DNA of 64,000 nt from Iodidimonas nitroreducens (GTDB lineage Bacteria; Pseudomonadota; Alphaproteobacteria; Sphingomonadales; Rhodothalassiaceae). The position numbers and the translations under genes were made by a program. The notes beneath the pieces are model-generated. The model did not search any database. It was given only the letters and a program-made list of their open reading frames with translations, and was not told the origin of the DNA. This document shows, one piece after another, positions 37,954 to 48,223 of this stretch. The stretch's first letter is position 1. Each line of letters opens with the position of its first letter. The DNA lies in assembly GCF_008579165.1 (NCBI RefSeq), contig NZ_BKCN01000006.1; one strand, written 5' to 3'.

Positions 37954-38507
37954 ATGTTGACCATTGGTGATAAATTTCCCGCCTTCGATCTGAAGGCCAT
38001 CAGCAATACCGATCTGCCCGATGGCGATTTTCCCCGCCTGACGGATCAGGATTTTTCCGGCAAATGGAAGCTGGTCTTTTTCTGGCCGAAGGATTTCACC
38101 TTCATTTGCCCCACCGAAATTCTGGCTTTCGATGCCTTGGCCGATGAATTTACGGATCGCGATTGCGTGGTTCTGGGCGCCAGCACCGATACTGATTTCG
38201 TGCATTTTGCCTGGCGGAAAAGCCGCGAAGATCTGGCGCGGTGAAATTCCCATGGCTTGCCGATAATAAGAAAGAATTGTCGAGCGCTCTTGGCATTCTG
38301 GAAAAGGATGAAGCTGTGGCCCTGCGCGCCAGCTTCCTTGTGGATCCCAATGGGATCATTCGGATGGTGCAGGCCAATGATCTGAGCGTGGGCCGCAATC
38401 CCGAAGAGGTTTTGCGTATTCTGGATGCCCTGCAAACCGATGAGCTGTGCCCGTGCAACTGGCATAGCGGTGAAGACACCATCGACGTGGCCAAAGAAGT
38501 CGCCTGA
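37954..38507 (+). CDS. ahpC: Alkyl hydroperoxide reductase subunit C, peroxiredoxin (one frame break)
   Basis: This is a typical 2-Cys peroxiredoxin that reduces H2O2 and organic peroxides. The peroxidatic Cys lies in DFTFICPTEILAF (about residue 50) and the resolving Cys in TDELCPCNW near the C-terminus. The frame breaks at ~38239 (GCGCGGTGAAA lacks one base); the restored part continues KFPWLADNKKELSSALGILE. Repaired length is 184 residues. ATG 37954 follows AAGGATAAAG. Divergent from oxyR; followed by ahpD, which supplies reducing power. Confidence 0.92.
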
Positions 38508-38530
38508 TCTTTCTGCAAGCAGATGAAAAG

Positions 38531-38564
38531 GCCCGGTCGGCGCGCTGCTCTGGCCGGGCTTTTT
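38531..38564 (+). terminator. Terminator or attenuator between ahpC and ahpD
   Basis: GCCCGGTC (38531-38538) pairs with GGCCGGGC (38552-38559) over a 13-base loop and is followed by five T. It lies between the two genes and would reduce read-through to ahpD. Confidence 0.75.
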
Positions 38565-38600
38565 CGTGAAAAATTCACAGACATAACAGGAGCAAAACCC

Positions 38601-39131
38601 ATGGCACTCGAAGACTTGAAAGCGCTGATCCCCGATTATGCCAAAGACATCAAGCTCAATCTTTCGGCCTTGTCGCGGGAACAGGGGCTGAGCCAACAGC
38701 AGCTTTATGGCACCCTGTTGGCCTGCGCGCTGGCATCATCCAATGCCACACTCATCCGGCATCTTCACGAAGAAGCCGCCGCAAAGCTGAGCGATGAAGC
38801 GATCAATGCGGCCAAGGCGGCGGCATCGATCATGGCGATGAACAACATCTATTACCGCTTCGTGCATTTATCATCCCATGCCGATTATAAAACCATGCCG
38901 GCAAAGCTGCGGATGAATGTGATCGGCAATCCGGGCATCGATAAGGTTGATTTCGAGCTCTATTCGCTGGCGGTATCCGCCATCAATGGCTGCGGCATGT
39001 GCATCGATAGCCATGAAGCGGTGCTGCGGAAGGGTGGATTGAGCGCGGAAGCCATTCAAACGGCGGTCCGGATTGCGGCCATCGTTCATGCCGTGGCGCG
39101 CACCCTTGATGGAGAAGAAGCCCTCGCCTGA
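38601..39131 (+). CDS. ahpD: Alkyl hydroperoxide reductase AhpD (carboxymuconolactone decarboxylase fold)
   Basis: AhpD is a thiol reductant for AhpC in many actinobacteria and proteobacteria. The 176-residue protein carries the active-site CxxC with following His in INGCGMCIDSHEAVLRKG (about residues 130-147), as in AhpD. AGGAG stands before ATG 38601. It is 93 bases after ahpC, behind a terminator-like hairpin. The frame is intact. Confidence 0.94.
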   Translation: MALEDLKALIPDYAKDIKLNLSALSREQGLSQQQLYGTLLACALASSNATLIRHLHEEAAAKLSDEAINAAKAAASIMAMNNIYYRFVHLSSHADYKTMPAKLRMNVIGNPGIDKVDFELYSLAVSAINGCGMCIDSHEAVLRKGGLSAEAIQTAVRIAAIVHAVARTLDGEEALA

Positions 39132-39170
39132 ACGGTTTTTTAGATGGTGCATGTGCCTGCTGTGGGGCTG

Positions 39171-39203
39171 AAAAAGAGGCCGGGTAGCCTAAGGCACCCG
39201 GCC
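39171..39203 (-). terminator. Rho-independent terminator of the TonB-receptor gene
   Basis: The perfect arms GGCCGGGT (39178-39185) and ACCCGGCC (39196-39203), with an inner GCC/GGC pairing, are followed on the minus strand by TCTTTTT. It lies about 190 bases past the receptor stop. The remaining 258-base space after ahpD also has GACAGA-A-TCTGTC (about 39366-39378) and no gene. Confidence 0.8.
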
Positions 39204-39389
39204 CGAGTCACGACAGCGAGGATATGCGGCCATTAAAAACAGCCACATAAGAACGTATGGCGCGAGCCAGATGGCTCCCGCTTCCGTTCAAGGCACAGTG
39301 TTCACGAAATGCACTCTAATATCAAGAAAAAGGCATCTCTATTGTCATGTTTTTGACATTATTTGCGACAGATTCTGTCTCGGCAAAGG

Positions 39390-42300
39390 CTAAAACAGAA
39401 AACGCGCGCTAAGCTGCACCGTTCGCGCCGGAGCCGCAGAGCGTTGCACGAAATCCTGACCGGCAGTTTGGATCTGGTTCGATTGGGTGAAATTCACCGG
39501 AAAGCCGCTGTCATTATTGGCGTTGAACAGATTGAATATATCCATCCGCAGTTCCATTCTGTTGCTAAAGAGCGGGATTTCATAGGCTGCCCCCAGATCA
39601 ACGGTGCTGGCAAAGGACAGCCGCCCGGAATTGCGATCAAAGCCCGGCGCCCGATCAGGATTGCCGGTGAACTGATCGGCGAATGACAGGCCATCGCCAT
39701 TGAGATCGGTGGTGCCGAAAACCCGCGCATCGGGAACGAAATTGATCGGCTGCCCCGATTGGAAAAGCCCGGCGATGCTCAGGGTCAGCCCGTCCAGCGG
39801 ATAAACCGAAAAGAGGGTGGAGAGGGCATGGGTGCGATCATTGAGCGAAGGCCCGAAATCAGCCGCGAAATCATTGGAATCATTGGCGCGGAAATTCACA
39901 TCATCCGTATTGTTGGTCAGCCGTGACAGGGTATAGGCGATGAGGAAGGAATAGGGATCGGCATCGCGGGGTTTTTCCATGCTGATGGTTAGCGCCCGAT
40001 AGCGCGAGCGGCCATCGGTTTCCGACATGATGATCGAACGTGCCCCGCCCGCCGGGATGGAACCATCCGCCAAAAGCGCGGGGCGGGTGGCATTGGCGGC
40101 ATCCGATGAGCGCACCAGCCCCAGATCCTGACGTTGTTCGGGGGTCAAGGCGGCCACGGCTTCGGCACCCAAAGCATCGAAAGCCGCCTGATTGAAGGTG
40201 AAGGGGGCAGGGGCATTCACATCGCGCAAACGGACCAGATTATGCCCTTCCGACCACATGCCATCGATGGATAACAGATAATTCCCCGGCATTTCCCATT
40301 GCCAGCCCAAGCTCGCCTGAAAGGCATAGGGATTATCCAGCCCATCGGGATTGAGAATCCGCAATTCGCTGGAGCTTAGCGCATTCTGGCGATCCCGAAC
40401 CGATGCGGGATCGGGGCAATCGCCAAAACCATTACACAGATCAGCGGCATCGATAGCCCGCGTTCCGGCATTTGTCATCTGATCGATATCGGCATCGGCG
40501 GGCAACAGCCCCTGATCGATCAGGCTTTGCAATTGCCCGCGAAAGCCCGGCGTATCGGTGGAAAACTGCAAGGCATCCGAGACAACGGTATAGGGCACTT
40601 TTTCATAGAAAAGACCGACCCCCGCGCGCAGAGCCATATCTTTTCTGAAGGACCAGTTGGCCCCGATGCGAGGGGCGATATTATCGAAATCTCCCGATCC
40701 CGATGCCCCTTTCGACAGGCTGTCATATTCCCAGCGCAGGCCAAGGGTGACAGACAGATCCGGTGTCACCATGATCTGATCTTCGGCAAACAGGCTGTAG
40801 GTTTCCTGGCTGGTGCCAAAAGCCTTTGGTGCCGTTTCAAAAACCGCTTGAATGACATCGAGATTGGCCGGCAGATCATTGATGGAGAAATCGCTCCCCA
40901 GATTGCTGTTGCGCAAGGCACCAAGCTGCGTCTCATCAAGCATCAGCAGAAAATTGCCATTGGGATTGCCACCGCCGCGCAGGCTGAAATCCGAAATGAT
41001 CACATCACTGCCAAAGCTGAAGCGATGGCGGCCGCTTTCAAAGGAAAGCTTTTGCTGGAATTGCACGGTATTTTCCCGCTCGTCAAAAACGGAACCGGGA
41101 TGGCCGATGGTCGCGATGGCCCGGCCCGAAGGATCGAGCAGGGTGGCTTGGGCATTCTCATTATCGGCTAAGGGCTTGGTAAAATTCCAATCAAAGCGGC
41201 TATATTGTACCGATCCGCTATAGGTGAAGCGATCCCCGCGATAGGTGGTGGTTAAGGCGGCATTGGTGGATCGGCGGGTTTGTTCGCTGCCCGCAGAGGG
41301 AAAGATGGTGCCACCCGAAATGCCGCCGCCGGGGCGTTCCAATGTTACCCGCCCATGATTGAGGCGCAGGGTGCTTGTCAGCCGGTCCGTCCAGCGATGA
41401 TCGATGCGCGCCGTGGTCAGCAGAAAATCATTCTGTCCGCTGATCTGTTCGGCCACCCCTAATTCCGGCACATTCAGCAGATTATTAGTGTCGTCGCGGG
41501 TATATTCCATATTGATGAAATAAAAGGTCCGATCCTCGATGATCGGGCCGCCCACGGCAAATCCGGCCTGATAGCGCTGGAAATCATTACTCACCAGATT
41601 GCCGCTCAGATCCCGGGGATTAAAGCCATTATTCGACGATAAGGCCCCCCCGGGGCGGGAGACGAAAAACAGCTCGCCTTCCACCTCATTGCCGCCCGAT
41701 TTGGTGGTGACATTGACAATCCCATTGGCCGTGCGGCCAAATTCGGCGGAATAATTGCTGGCCAGAACCGTCACATCCTCGATCGCTCCGATGGGCACGG
41801 GAAAGCGCATGCCGCCCAGGAAATTCTCATTATTATCAAGGCCATCAATCATGTAATTGGTGAACAGGCTATTGGCGCCATTGATCGCAATCGATGGGGC
41901 TTCATTGAAAAAGCCGGTGGCCTGGGTCACATTCGGCAGGCGAAACAGCACCCGTTCAAGGCTGCGGCCTTCCACCGGCAGTCGTTCGATCTCATCGGCG
42001 CTGAAGCTGGCGGAAATTTCCGCATTGCTGCGATTGAGCCGCCCATAGCTGCGGCTGGCGGTAACGCTGATTTCTTCCAGTTCGCTTGCCGACATCAGCA
42101 TCAGCGATAGGCTGCTGTCAAATCCCGACCGAAGGCTGATGGCTTCCGTCCGGGCGGCGCGGTAAGCTTTCGTGGGTTCTGTGCGGGCAATCCATTCGCC
42201 GCTGGTGGACAGGCCATTGAATCGCACCAATCCGCGTCGGTCGGTGGTGCCGGTGATCACCTGCCCGGTTTCCAGATTTTCCAGAATGACCGGAATATTT

Positions 42301-42419
42301 GAAAGGGGCTTGTTATCCGCCGCAGTGCGCAGGCTGATATCCATGGCAACTTGCGCATGGGCAAGGGGAATGGCGGAAACACCGGCCATGAAAAGACCGA
42401 CCAGAAAGGGTTTTAACAT
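39390..42419 (-). CDS. TonB-dependent receptor with N-terminal carboxypeptidase-like domain (Oar-like)
   Basis: This outer-membrane active transporter has 1,009 residues. A signal peptide (MLKPFLVGLFMAGVSAIPLAHA) leads to a CarboxypepD_reg-like beta domain (KPLSNIPVILENLETGQVIT), a plug domain with ERLPVEGRSLERVLFRLP and SIAINGANSLFTNYMIDG, and a long barrel ending in RTVQLSARFLF, with a C-terminal Phe. This group, related to Oar of Myxococcus, is linked to peptide or polymer uptake or secretion. The start at 42419 follows GGA; 42422 is equally possible. The frame is intact for over 3 kb. The Tad operon ends just upstream, so read-through is possible. Confidence 0.9.
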   Translation of the reverse strand: MLKPFLVGLFMAGVSAIPLAHAQVAMDISLRTAADNKPLSNIPVILENLETGQVITGTTDRRGLVRFNGLSTSGEWIARTEPTKAYRAARTEAISLRSGFDSSLSLMLMSASELEEISVTASRSYGRLNRSNAEISASFSADEIERLPVEGRSLERVLFRLPNVTQATGFFNEAPSIAINGANSLFTNYMIDGLDNNENFLGGMRFPVPIGAIEDVTVLASNYSAEFGRTANGIVNVTTKSGGNEVEGELFFVSRPGGALSSNNGFNPRDLSGNLVSNDFQRYQAGFAVGGPIIEDRTFYFINMEYTRDDTNNLLNVPELGVAEQISGQNDFLLTTARIDHRWTDRLTSTLRLNHGRVTLERPGGGISGGTIFPSAGSEQTRRSTNAALTTTYRGDRFTYSGSVQYSRFDWNFTKPLADNENAQATLLDPSGRAIATIGHPGSVFDERENTVQFQQKLSFESGRHRFSFGSDVIISDFSLRGGGNPNGNFLLMLDETQLGALRNSNLGSDFSINDLPANLDVIQAVFETAPKAFGTSQETYSLFAEDQIMVTPDLSVTLGLRWEYDSLSKGASGSGDFDNIAPRIGANWSFRKDMALRAGVGLFYEKVPYTVVSDALQFSTDTPGFRGQLQSLIDQGLLPADADIDQMTNAGTRAIDAADLCNGFGDCPDPASVRDRQNALSSSELRILNPDGLDNPYAFQASLGWQWEMPGNYLLSIDGMWSEGHNLVRLRDVNAPAPFTFNQAAFDALGAEAVAALTPEQRQDLGLVRSSDAANATRPALLADGSIPAGGARSIIMSETDGRSRYRALTISMEKPRDADPYSFLIAYTLSRLTNNTDDVNFRANDSNDFAADFGPSLNDRTHALSTLFSVYPLDGLTLSIAGLFQSGQPINFVPDARVFGTTDLNGDGLSFADQFTGNPDRAPGFDRNSGRLSFASTVDLGAAYEIPLFSNRMELRMDIFNLFNANNDSGFPVNFTQSNQIQTAGQDFVQRSAAPARTVQLSARFLF

Positions 42420-42524
42420 CATGTGTCCATTTGTGCTTTTTGAAACTGGCCATGGGGTAAAGGCTGGCAGCCCTGCGGGCAAGTCACAAATAAAGCCATG
42501 GCCCGATCGCCCGTTCGATTGCCA

Positions 42525-43508
42525 TCAGCGGTTGATCAATTCATCCGAAATCTGGCAGGCGGCGGGGCCGAGCAAGACCACAAAAAGCGTGGGCAGGATG
42601 AACAGGATCAGCGGCACGGTCATGGTGGCGGGCAGCCGGGCGGCTTTTTCTTCGGCTTTCATCATCCGCTCATTACGAAATTCTGCCGATAAAACCCGCA
42701 AAGACATGGCCAAAGGCGTGCCATAGCGTTCTGTTTGCACGAGGGTGGTGACAACCCCGCGCACTGATGGCAGGGGCACCCGCTCAGCCAAATTCATCAG
42801 GGCTTGGCGGCGATCGGGCAAAAAGCCCAGTTCCACCGTGGTGAGCCCGAATTCATCGCCCAGTTCCGGGGCACTTTTGCCCATTTCCCCGGTCACCCGC
42901 TGAAAGGCGCTATCAAGGGTCAGCCCCGCTTCGGCGCAGATCACCATCAGATCCAAAGCATCGGGCAGGGCTTTGCGGATGGCGGCCATGCGCTTTTGGA
43001 TCTGATTTTTCACCACCAGATCCGGCCCCATGAAAGCGATCAGAATGGCCCCGGGGGGGAGCAGAACCTTGAGCATCGGGCTATCGGCAAAGGCATCATA
43101 GCCATAAACCAGTAAAAGGCTGGAGATGGCGATCAGTGCGGGCAGAACCATCTTGAAAAACAGATAGATGATCACCGCATCTTTTTGCCGCCAACCGGCC
43201 TGCATCATTTTTTTCGATACTTTCTGGGTGGTTTCGCTTTGCGCGAGCTTCAGCTTTTTCACCACCGAACGCATCACATTCAGGCCCTGTGCCTTGCGGA
43301 TCGGGCTGGTGCGGCGCTTGGGCTCGGTGATGAGGCCAGCGCGCAGGGCTTGACGGCGTTCCTGAAGCTGCTTGATGCGGCCCTTCATGGGATCGCGGGC
43401 AACGATGCCCGATTGCCAAACCGCCAACACGGCGATGAACGCCGTTATCCCTGCAAGGATGGTGACGAGATCAAGAGCGCTAAGGCCAAAGGGGATGAGC
43501 TCATTCAT
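42525..43508 (-). CDS. tadC: Tad pilus inner-membrane platform protein TadC
   Basis: This polytopic platform protein of the Flp/Tad pilus has 327 residues. It shows a type II secretion F domain with LPDALDLMVICAEAGLTLDS and RYGTPLAMSLRVLSAEFRNE, and membrane helices at both ends (LVTILAGITAFIAVLAVW; MTVPLILFILPTLFVVLLG). Its start overlaps the end of tadB. It pairs with TadB to couple the CpaF motor to pilin insertion. It is the last tad gene before the TonB receptor. Confidence 0.92.
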   Translation of the reverse strand: MNELIPFGLSALDLVTILAGITAFIAVLAVWQSGIVARDPMKGRIKQLQERRQALRAGLITEPKRRTSPIRKAQGLNVMRSVVKKLKLAQSETTQKVSKKMMQAGWRQKDAVIIYLFFKMVLPALIAISSLLLVYGYDAFADSPMLKVLLPPGAILIAFMGPDLVVKNQIQKRMAAIRKALPDALDLMVICAEAGLTLDSAFQRVTGEMGKSAPELGDEFGLTTVELGFLPDRRQALMNLAERVPLPSVRGVVTTLVQTERYGTPLAMSLRVLSAEFRNERMMKAEEKAARLPATMTVPLILFILPTLFVVLLGPAACQISDELINR

Positions 43509-44493
43509 ATTTCAAAACTGATCATTTTCGAGATGATGAAACCGCCGATCCCCATCCAGATCAGGGCGCCGAACAAAACGATCATGGCGCGGGTATCGGT
43601 GAAGAAGATGCTGGCATAGTCCGCATTCATGGCATAGATGATGGCAAACATGATGAAGGGCAGGCAGCCGATGATCATGGCGCTGGCCCGGCCCTCGGAC
43701 GACAAAGCCGGATTTTCAGCTTCATCTGATGGCGGGTGCGCAGGATATTCGATAGATTGCTGAGCGTTTCCGCCAGATTGCCGCCGGTTTCCCGCTGAAT
43801 GGCAAGGCTGATGACGAAAAATTTGAAATCGGGAAAATCAAGCCGGCCCGCCGCCGCCCATAAGGCCTTTTCCAATGTTTCGCCAAGGCTCACCTGATAG
43901 GCGATCTGGCGAAATTCCACCCCCACGGGATCATTGATTTCCGAGCCGACGATATTGATCGTTTCATTGATCGGCAAACCCGATTTCAAGCCGCGCACGA
44001 TCAGTTCGATGGCTTCGGGGAATAAGGTGAGAAACATCTTCTGGCGCTTGGCGATCATCTTCGAGATAACCAGATGCGGCAGGCCAATGCCGATGATCAC
44101 GCCCAAAAGCAGGGATAGCCCGAATGGCAGGGACAAGATGATCATGAAGACCAGCATCGCACCGATCAGAACCGCCCCACAGATCATCGCATAGCGGCCA
44201 AGGGGAATATCCCGCCCGGTTTGTTTCAGGCGTTTTCTAAAGGTTTGGGGCTTGGGAACCAGCTTGCCGATCAGGGCTTCAAGGGGCGAGCTGTTATCTT
44301 GTGAGGCCAAGATCGACCGCGCCCGGATGGCGCTTCCGCTCGTGCCGAAACGATCCTGAAAGCGATGGAGCCGGGCCCGGATCAGCTTGTTCGATGGCCC
44401 CGACCAGATGATCGCCCCGGCCAGCGCGGCAAAGATCAAAAAGCTGGCCATAAAGATCAGACCCATCAGCAGGCCATTATCTGCGCCGGTCAT
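43505..44493 (-). CDS. tadB: Tad pilus inner-membrane platform protein TadB (one frame break)
   Basis: This 329-residue (repaired) platform protein is paralogous to TadC, with a T2SSF domain LFPEAIELIVRGLKSGLPIN and AIQRETGGNLAETLSNLSNI. The frame changes at ~43710: ATCCGGCTTTG lacks one G. Its tail ALSSEGRASAMIIGCLPFIM and a last helix follow in the other frame, so the frame runs to 43505 and overlaps the tadC start. Confidence 0.92.
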
Positions 44494-44533
44494 GCCTTGC
44501 CCCTTTCCTGTGCTGTCATGCTCATCATGGGCA

Positions 44534-46228
44534 TCAGCTCATCGCCTGCATCAAAGCCCGGCCAAGGCCGAAATATTCCGCCCGAGCCATGAAATGGGGG
44601 CGAACACCCGATGACACCCAATCGCCCTGCAGCTTGCCCTGCTCATCCTGGCCCTTCCATTCAAAGCGATAGAGATCTTGCGTTGTGATCACATCGCCTT
44701 CCATCCCCACCACCTCGGTCACATAAACCGTGCGGCGGCCACCATCGCGCATCCGGCTGACCTGAATGATCAGATCAAGGGCGGCGGCGATCTGTTCGCG
44801 AATGGCTTTGGTGGGTAGATTGAGCCCGGCCATATTGACCATGTTTTCAAGGCGGGTGAGGGCTTCGCGCGGGCGATTGGCGTGGATCGTGCCCATCGAG
44901 CCATCATGGCCGGTGTTCATCGCCTGTAGCATGTCGATGGCCTCGCCCCCCCGGATTTCGCCCAAGATAATGCGATCAGGGCGCATCCGCAGGGCATTTT
45001 TCACCAGATCGCGCATATTGATTTCGCCTTTGCCTTCCAGATTGGCCGGACGGGTTTCAAGGCGCACCACATGGGGCTGCTGCATCTGCAATTCGGCGGC
45101 ATCTTCGATGGTCACCACCCGTTCGCCGCGATCGATCAATTGTGATACGGCGTTCAGCATGGTGGTTTTCCCCGATCCGGTGCCGCCTGAAATCAGGATA
45201 TTGAGGCGGCAGGCCCCGGCGATTTTCAAAACCTGCGCCACTTTGGGCGAAAGGCTGCCAAAATTGAGCATGGCATCGAGGGTGATTTTCTGTTTGGCGA
45301 ATTTCCGGATCGAGATCGAGGCCCCATCAATGGCCAGCGGCGGAATGATCACATTCACCCGGCTGCCATCCATCAGGCGGGCATCGCAGATGGGCGAGGT
45401 TTCATCCACCCGGCGGCCCACGGCGGTGACGATTCTCTGGGCGATATTGAGCAGATGGCGATTATCGCGGAAGGTGACATCGGTCAGTTCCAGCTTGCCC
45501 TTGCGCTCGATATAAACCTGCTGGGGGCCGTTCACCATGATATCGCTCACCTCATCATCGGCAAGCAGGGGTTCCAGCGGCCCCAATCCCAGCATGTCAT
45601 TCAGCAGCAGGGTCACCAGATCACGCTGTTCCCGCAGGTTCAGATTGATCTTTTCCTGAACCAGCAATTCCCCCACCACATCGCCCACCTGATCGGCCAG
45701 TTCGGCGCGCGGCAATTCGCTGGCAGCCTGGGGATCGATATGCTCCATCAACAGAGGCTGAACCATTTCTTTGGCATGAAGAACGGTATCGGTTTTGGCG
45801 GATTTCGGGGCCTTGCCATCCAGCGGATCATCGGTATTGCCAGCCGACAGGATCAGTTCATTGAGCAAAAAGGTACCCAGATCGCGCACATCGGCATCAT
45901 CGATTGCATGTCCCAGTTCCTGGGCGATTTCGCGCACATAAGTTTCGACATTCTGGGCCAGATCCACCCGCGACGACATGCGCACCTCTTCGGGGGTGAA
46001 ATGGCTTTTGATGCGCACCAAAAGCACATCGCTCAAATCATCCAATGAGGGGCTTTCGCCCCCGCCTGCCCCTGATGATGGAGCGGAGGCCGGATCGGCG
46101 GGCCTGTTGATGGCGGCTAAGGCGGCGCTATCGGCATCGGCGGGTTCACCATTGGCCCGGCCAAAGCCTGATGACAGGCTTTTGCGGGCGGATAGATGCC
46201 GGCGTGCGAAGGGGGTGCTTTGTTTCAT
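44534..46228 (-). CDS. cpaF: Tad pilus assembly ATPase CpaF (TadA)
   Basis: This cytosolic hexameric ATPase powers pilus extension. The 564-residue protein has a long N-terminal region, then the secretion ATPase core with Walker A ISGGTGSGKTTMLNAVSQ, VVTIEDAAELQMQQPHVVRL (Asp box) and MRPDRIILGEIRGGEAIDML (Walker B). GHDGSMGTIHANRPREALTR is the His box. It begins within the cpaE stop (ATGA at 46225-46228). The frame is intact. Confidence 0.95.
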   Translation of the reverse strand: MKQSTPFARRHLSARKSLSSGFGRANGEPADADSAALAAINRPADPASAPSSGAGGGESPSLDDLSDVLLVRIKSHFTPEEVRMSSRVDLAQNVETYVREIAQELGHAIDDADVRDLGTFLLNELILSAGNTDDPLDGKAPKSAKTDTVLHAKEMVQPLLMEHIDPQAASELPRAELADQVGDVVGELLVQEKINLNLREQRDLVTLLLNDMLGLGPLEPLLADDEVSDIMVNGPQQVYIERKGKLELTDVTFRDNRHLLNIAQRIVTAVGRRVDETSPICDARLMDGSRVNVIIPPLAIDGASISIRKFAKQKITLDAMLNFGSLSPKVAQVLKIAGACRLNILISGGTGSGKTTMLNAVSQLIDRGERVVTIEDAAELQMQQPHVVRLETRPANLEGKGEINMRDLVKNALRMRPDRIILGEIRGGEAIDMLQAMNTGHDGSMGTIHANRPREALTRLENMVNMAGLNLPTKAIREQIAAALDLIIQVSRMRDGGRRTVYVTEVVGMEGDVITTQDLYRFEWKGQDEQGKLQGDWVSSGVRPHFMARAEYFGLGRALMQAMS

Positions 46229-47421
46229 GGGGCTTTACGGATCAATTTCGACCAGAAGGATTTGCTTTCCGCCTGCGCTTCATCCCCGGCCAAGGTTTGC
46301 GCCAGATTGCGCATCATCTGCACCGGCTTTGAAGAGGGCAGGGCCTGGGGCAGGGGCTTTCCCTGTTTTGATGCGGCCAGCATGCTTTTGGGATCGGCGG
46401 GGATGAGCAGATCGATCCCATGTTCCACGGAAGCCTCGAAATCCTTTTGCGAGACTTCCTGTTGCGCCAAAGGCGGCACTTTATTGGCCACCAGATGGAC
46501 CCGGGCCTGGGGCGCATGATTTTTCAAAAGCCCCATCATGCGGATCGTATCGCGGGTGGCGGCCAAACTGAGTTCGCTCACCAGAACAACATCTGAGATC
46601 GTGCTCAAAAGGCCGGGATAGCTGCTGGCCATGGTGCGCGGCAGATCGATCAATACCAGATCGAAATGCTCGCCCAGCGATTCCTGCAAATGCATCAGGG
46701 CCGCCGAATCGGGGGCCATCGGATCGCCCAAGGGGGCTTCCGATCCCAGCACCGAGAGATGATCGCTCACCTTGAGCATGGCGCGTTCGATGAATAAAGA
46801 ATCCACCCGATTGGGATTTTCCAAAGCATCGCTCAAGCCCCGCCCCGGCTCCAGATCGAAAACAAGGGCATTGGTGCCGAAATTGAGATCAAGATCAAGC
46901 AGGCCCACATCGATGGAAAAATCATCGGCTAAAATCCACGCCAGCCCCGATGCAAGCCCGCTGGCGCCGACGCCGCCGCGCACCCCGATCACCGCCACGC
47001 TTTTTTTGGTCAAAGGCTGGCTTGCGGGCACATCCGGTTCGGCGCGGGCGCTCAAGGCCATGGCAATGGTGGCGCGCAGATCATCGCCATTGATCGGTTT
47101 CAGCAGATAATCATGAATACCCGAAGCCAAAAGATCGCGGTAAAGCTGCACATCATTGCGGCTTCCCACCGCCAGAACCAGCGTGCCCGGCTCGCACACA
47201 TCGGCCAGCGCCCCGATATCGGCCAGTGGATCATCGGATTGCGATAGATCCACCACCAGAAATTCCGGCGACCGCATCACCGATAATGAGCGCACGGCGT
47301 TAGCGATGCCACCCTTGTGGATGCGTTCGGGCAGCCAGCCTTGTTCGAGGGCTACAGGCTCCAGAATCTGGATGGTTTCCTGATCACATAGATAAGCGCC
47401 AAAGGCTTCCCGTTTTTCCAT
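46225..47421 (-). CDS. cpaE: Pilus assembly protein CpaE, MinD/ParA-like ATPase
   Basis: CpaE (TadZ) positions the Tad machinery at the cell pole. The 398-residue protein has a receiver-like N-terminal domain (ASGIHDYLLKPINGDDLRAT) and a ParA/MinD-type ATPase domain with a deviant Walker A, AVIGVRGGVGASGLASGLAW, where the usual Lys-Thr is replaced by Ala-Ser, as is common for this group. DVGLLDLDLNFGTNALVFDL is the Walker B region. It follows cpaD by 53 bases. Confidence 0.92.
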   Translation of the reverse strand: MEKREAFGAYLCDQETIQILEPVALEQGWLPERIHKGGIANAVRSLSVMRSPEFLVVDLSQSDDPLADIGALADVCEPGTLVLAVGSRNDVQLYRDLLASGIHDYLLKPINGDDLRATIAMALSARAEPDVPASQPLTKKSVAVIGVRGGVGASGLASGLAWILADDFSIDVGLLDLDLNFGTNALVFDLEPGRGLSDALENPNRVDSLFIERAMLKVSDHLSVLGSEAPLGDPMAPDSAALMHLQESLGEHFDLVLIDLPRTMASSYPGLLSTISDVVLVSELSLAATRDTIRMMGLLKNHAPQARVHLVANKVPPLAQQEVSQKDFEASVEHGIDLLIPADPKSMLAASKQGKPLPQALPSSKPVQMMRNLAQTLAGDEAQAESKSFWSKLIRKAP

Positions 47422-47474
47422 GCCGTGATCGAGGCGTTCGGCTGCTGAAGCATGATGATCTCTCCCGCGATGTC

Positions 47475-48206
47475 TTAAAATCCGCCGCCGCTACCAAAGC
47501 CAGTGCCGCCGCCCTGATTGACACCCTGGGGCACCAATATGATCGGCACTTCATCCCGCCATGCCTTCAGGCTTTGGATCGCTTTGCCGGTGGATGTTTG
47601 GCCCGATCCATTGCCGGTGAGCAGATCGCGCGGATCGGCCACCATCTGCCCCAGATTGATCACATTGGCGCAGCCAAATTGCGGTGAGGGCGCATTGGTA
47701 TAATTGCGCGCCAATTGTAAAACCGAATTGGGGCATTGGGGGGCGGTGACGATATAACGATCCAGCACGAGAAGGGCGCCCCGGCTTTTGGGCACTTCGC
47801 CGATGCTGGCCGGCGCGTTTTCCTGCTGCAGGCCATGGGCGCGCAGGATGCGGCGCAGATCCTCGCTGGCCTTGGGGGAAAAGCCATCCCCCGCCACTAA
47901 GCTGATATGATCGCCATAGCCGGCATCCATTTCGGCCAGAAAGCGGATGATCGAAGACTTCTGGGCATCATCGAGACCATGTTCATCACTGGATTGCGCT
48001 GAATGCTGTGGCGATGATGGATTGATCCTGTGGGCCAAACGCACCATCTGCACTTCATTGCGGGCTTCCTGCTCCAGCCCGTCATAGGCGGCAGGTAATG
48101 AGGATTGGCAGGCGGCCAAAGCCCCCACACAAAAGGCCAGCCCGATCCCCCGCCATAGGGGCGCGCGGGGGGTGCGGGGCGCAAAGGGGTGAACTGCCTT
48201 GGTCAT
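47475..48206 (-). CDS. cpaD: Tad pilus lipoprotein CpaD
   Basis: This 243-residue outer-membrane-associated lipoprotein has a lipobox in AFCVGALAACQSSLP. Its conserved segments are DRYIVTAPQCPNSVLQLARN and FGCANVINLGQMVADPRDLL of the CpaD family. It likely helps the CpaC secretin. It ends in a Gly-rich tail (GGGTGFGSGGGF). The order cpaC-D-E is standard. Confidence 0.9.
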   Translation of the reverse strand: MTKAVHPFAPRTPRAPLWRGIGLAFCVGALAACQSSLPAAYDGLEQEARNEVQMVRLAHRINPSSPQHSAQSSDEHGLDDAQKSSIIRFLAEMDAGYGDHISLVAGDGFSPKASEDLRRILRAHGLQQENAPASIGEVPKSRGALLVLDRYIVTAPQCPNSVLQLARNYTNAPSPQFGCANVINLGQMVADPRDLLTGNGSGQTSTGKAIQSLKAWRDEVPIILVPQGVNQGGGTGFGSGGGF

Positions 48207-48223
48207 GATGCCTGTCCTTATCC

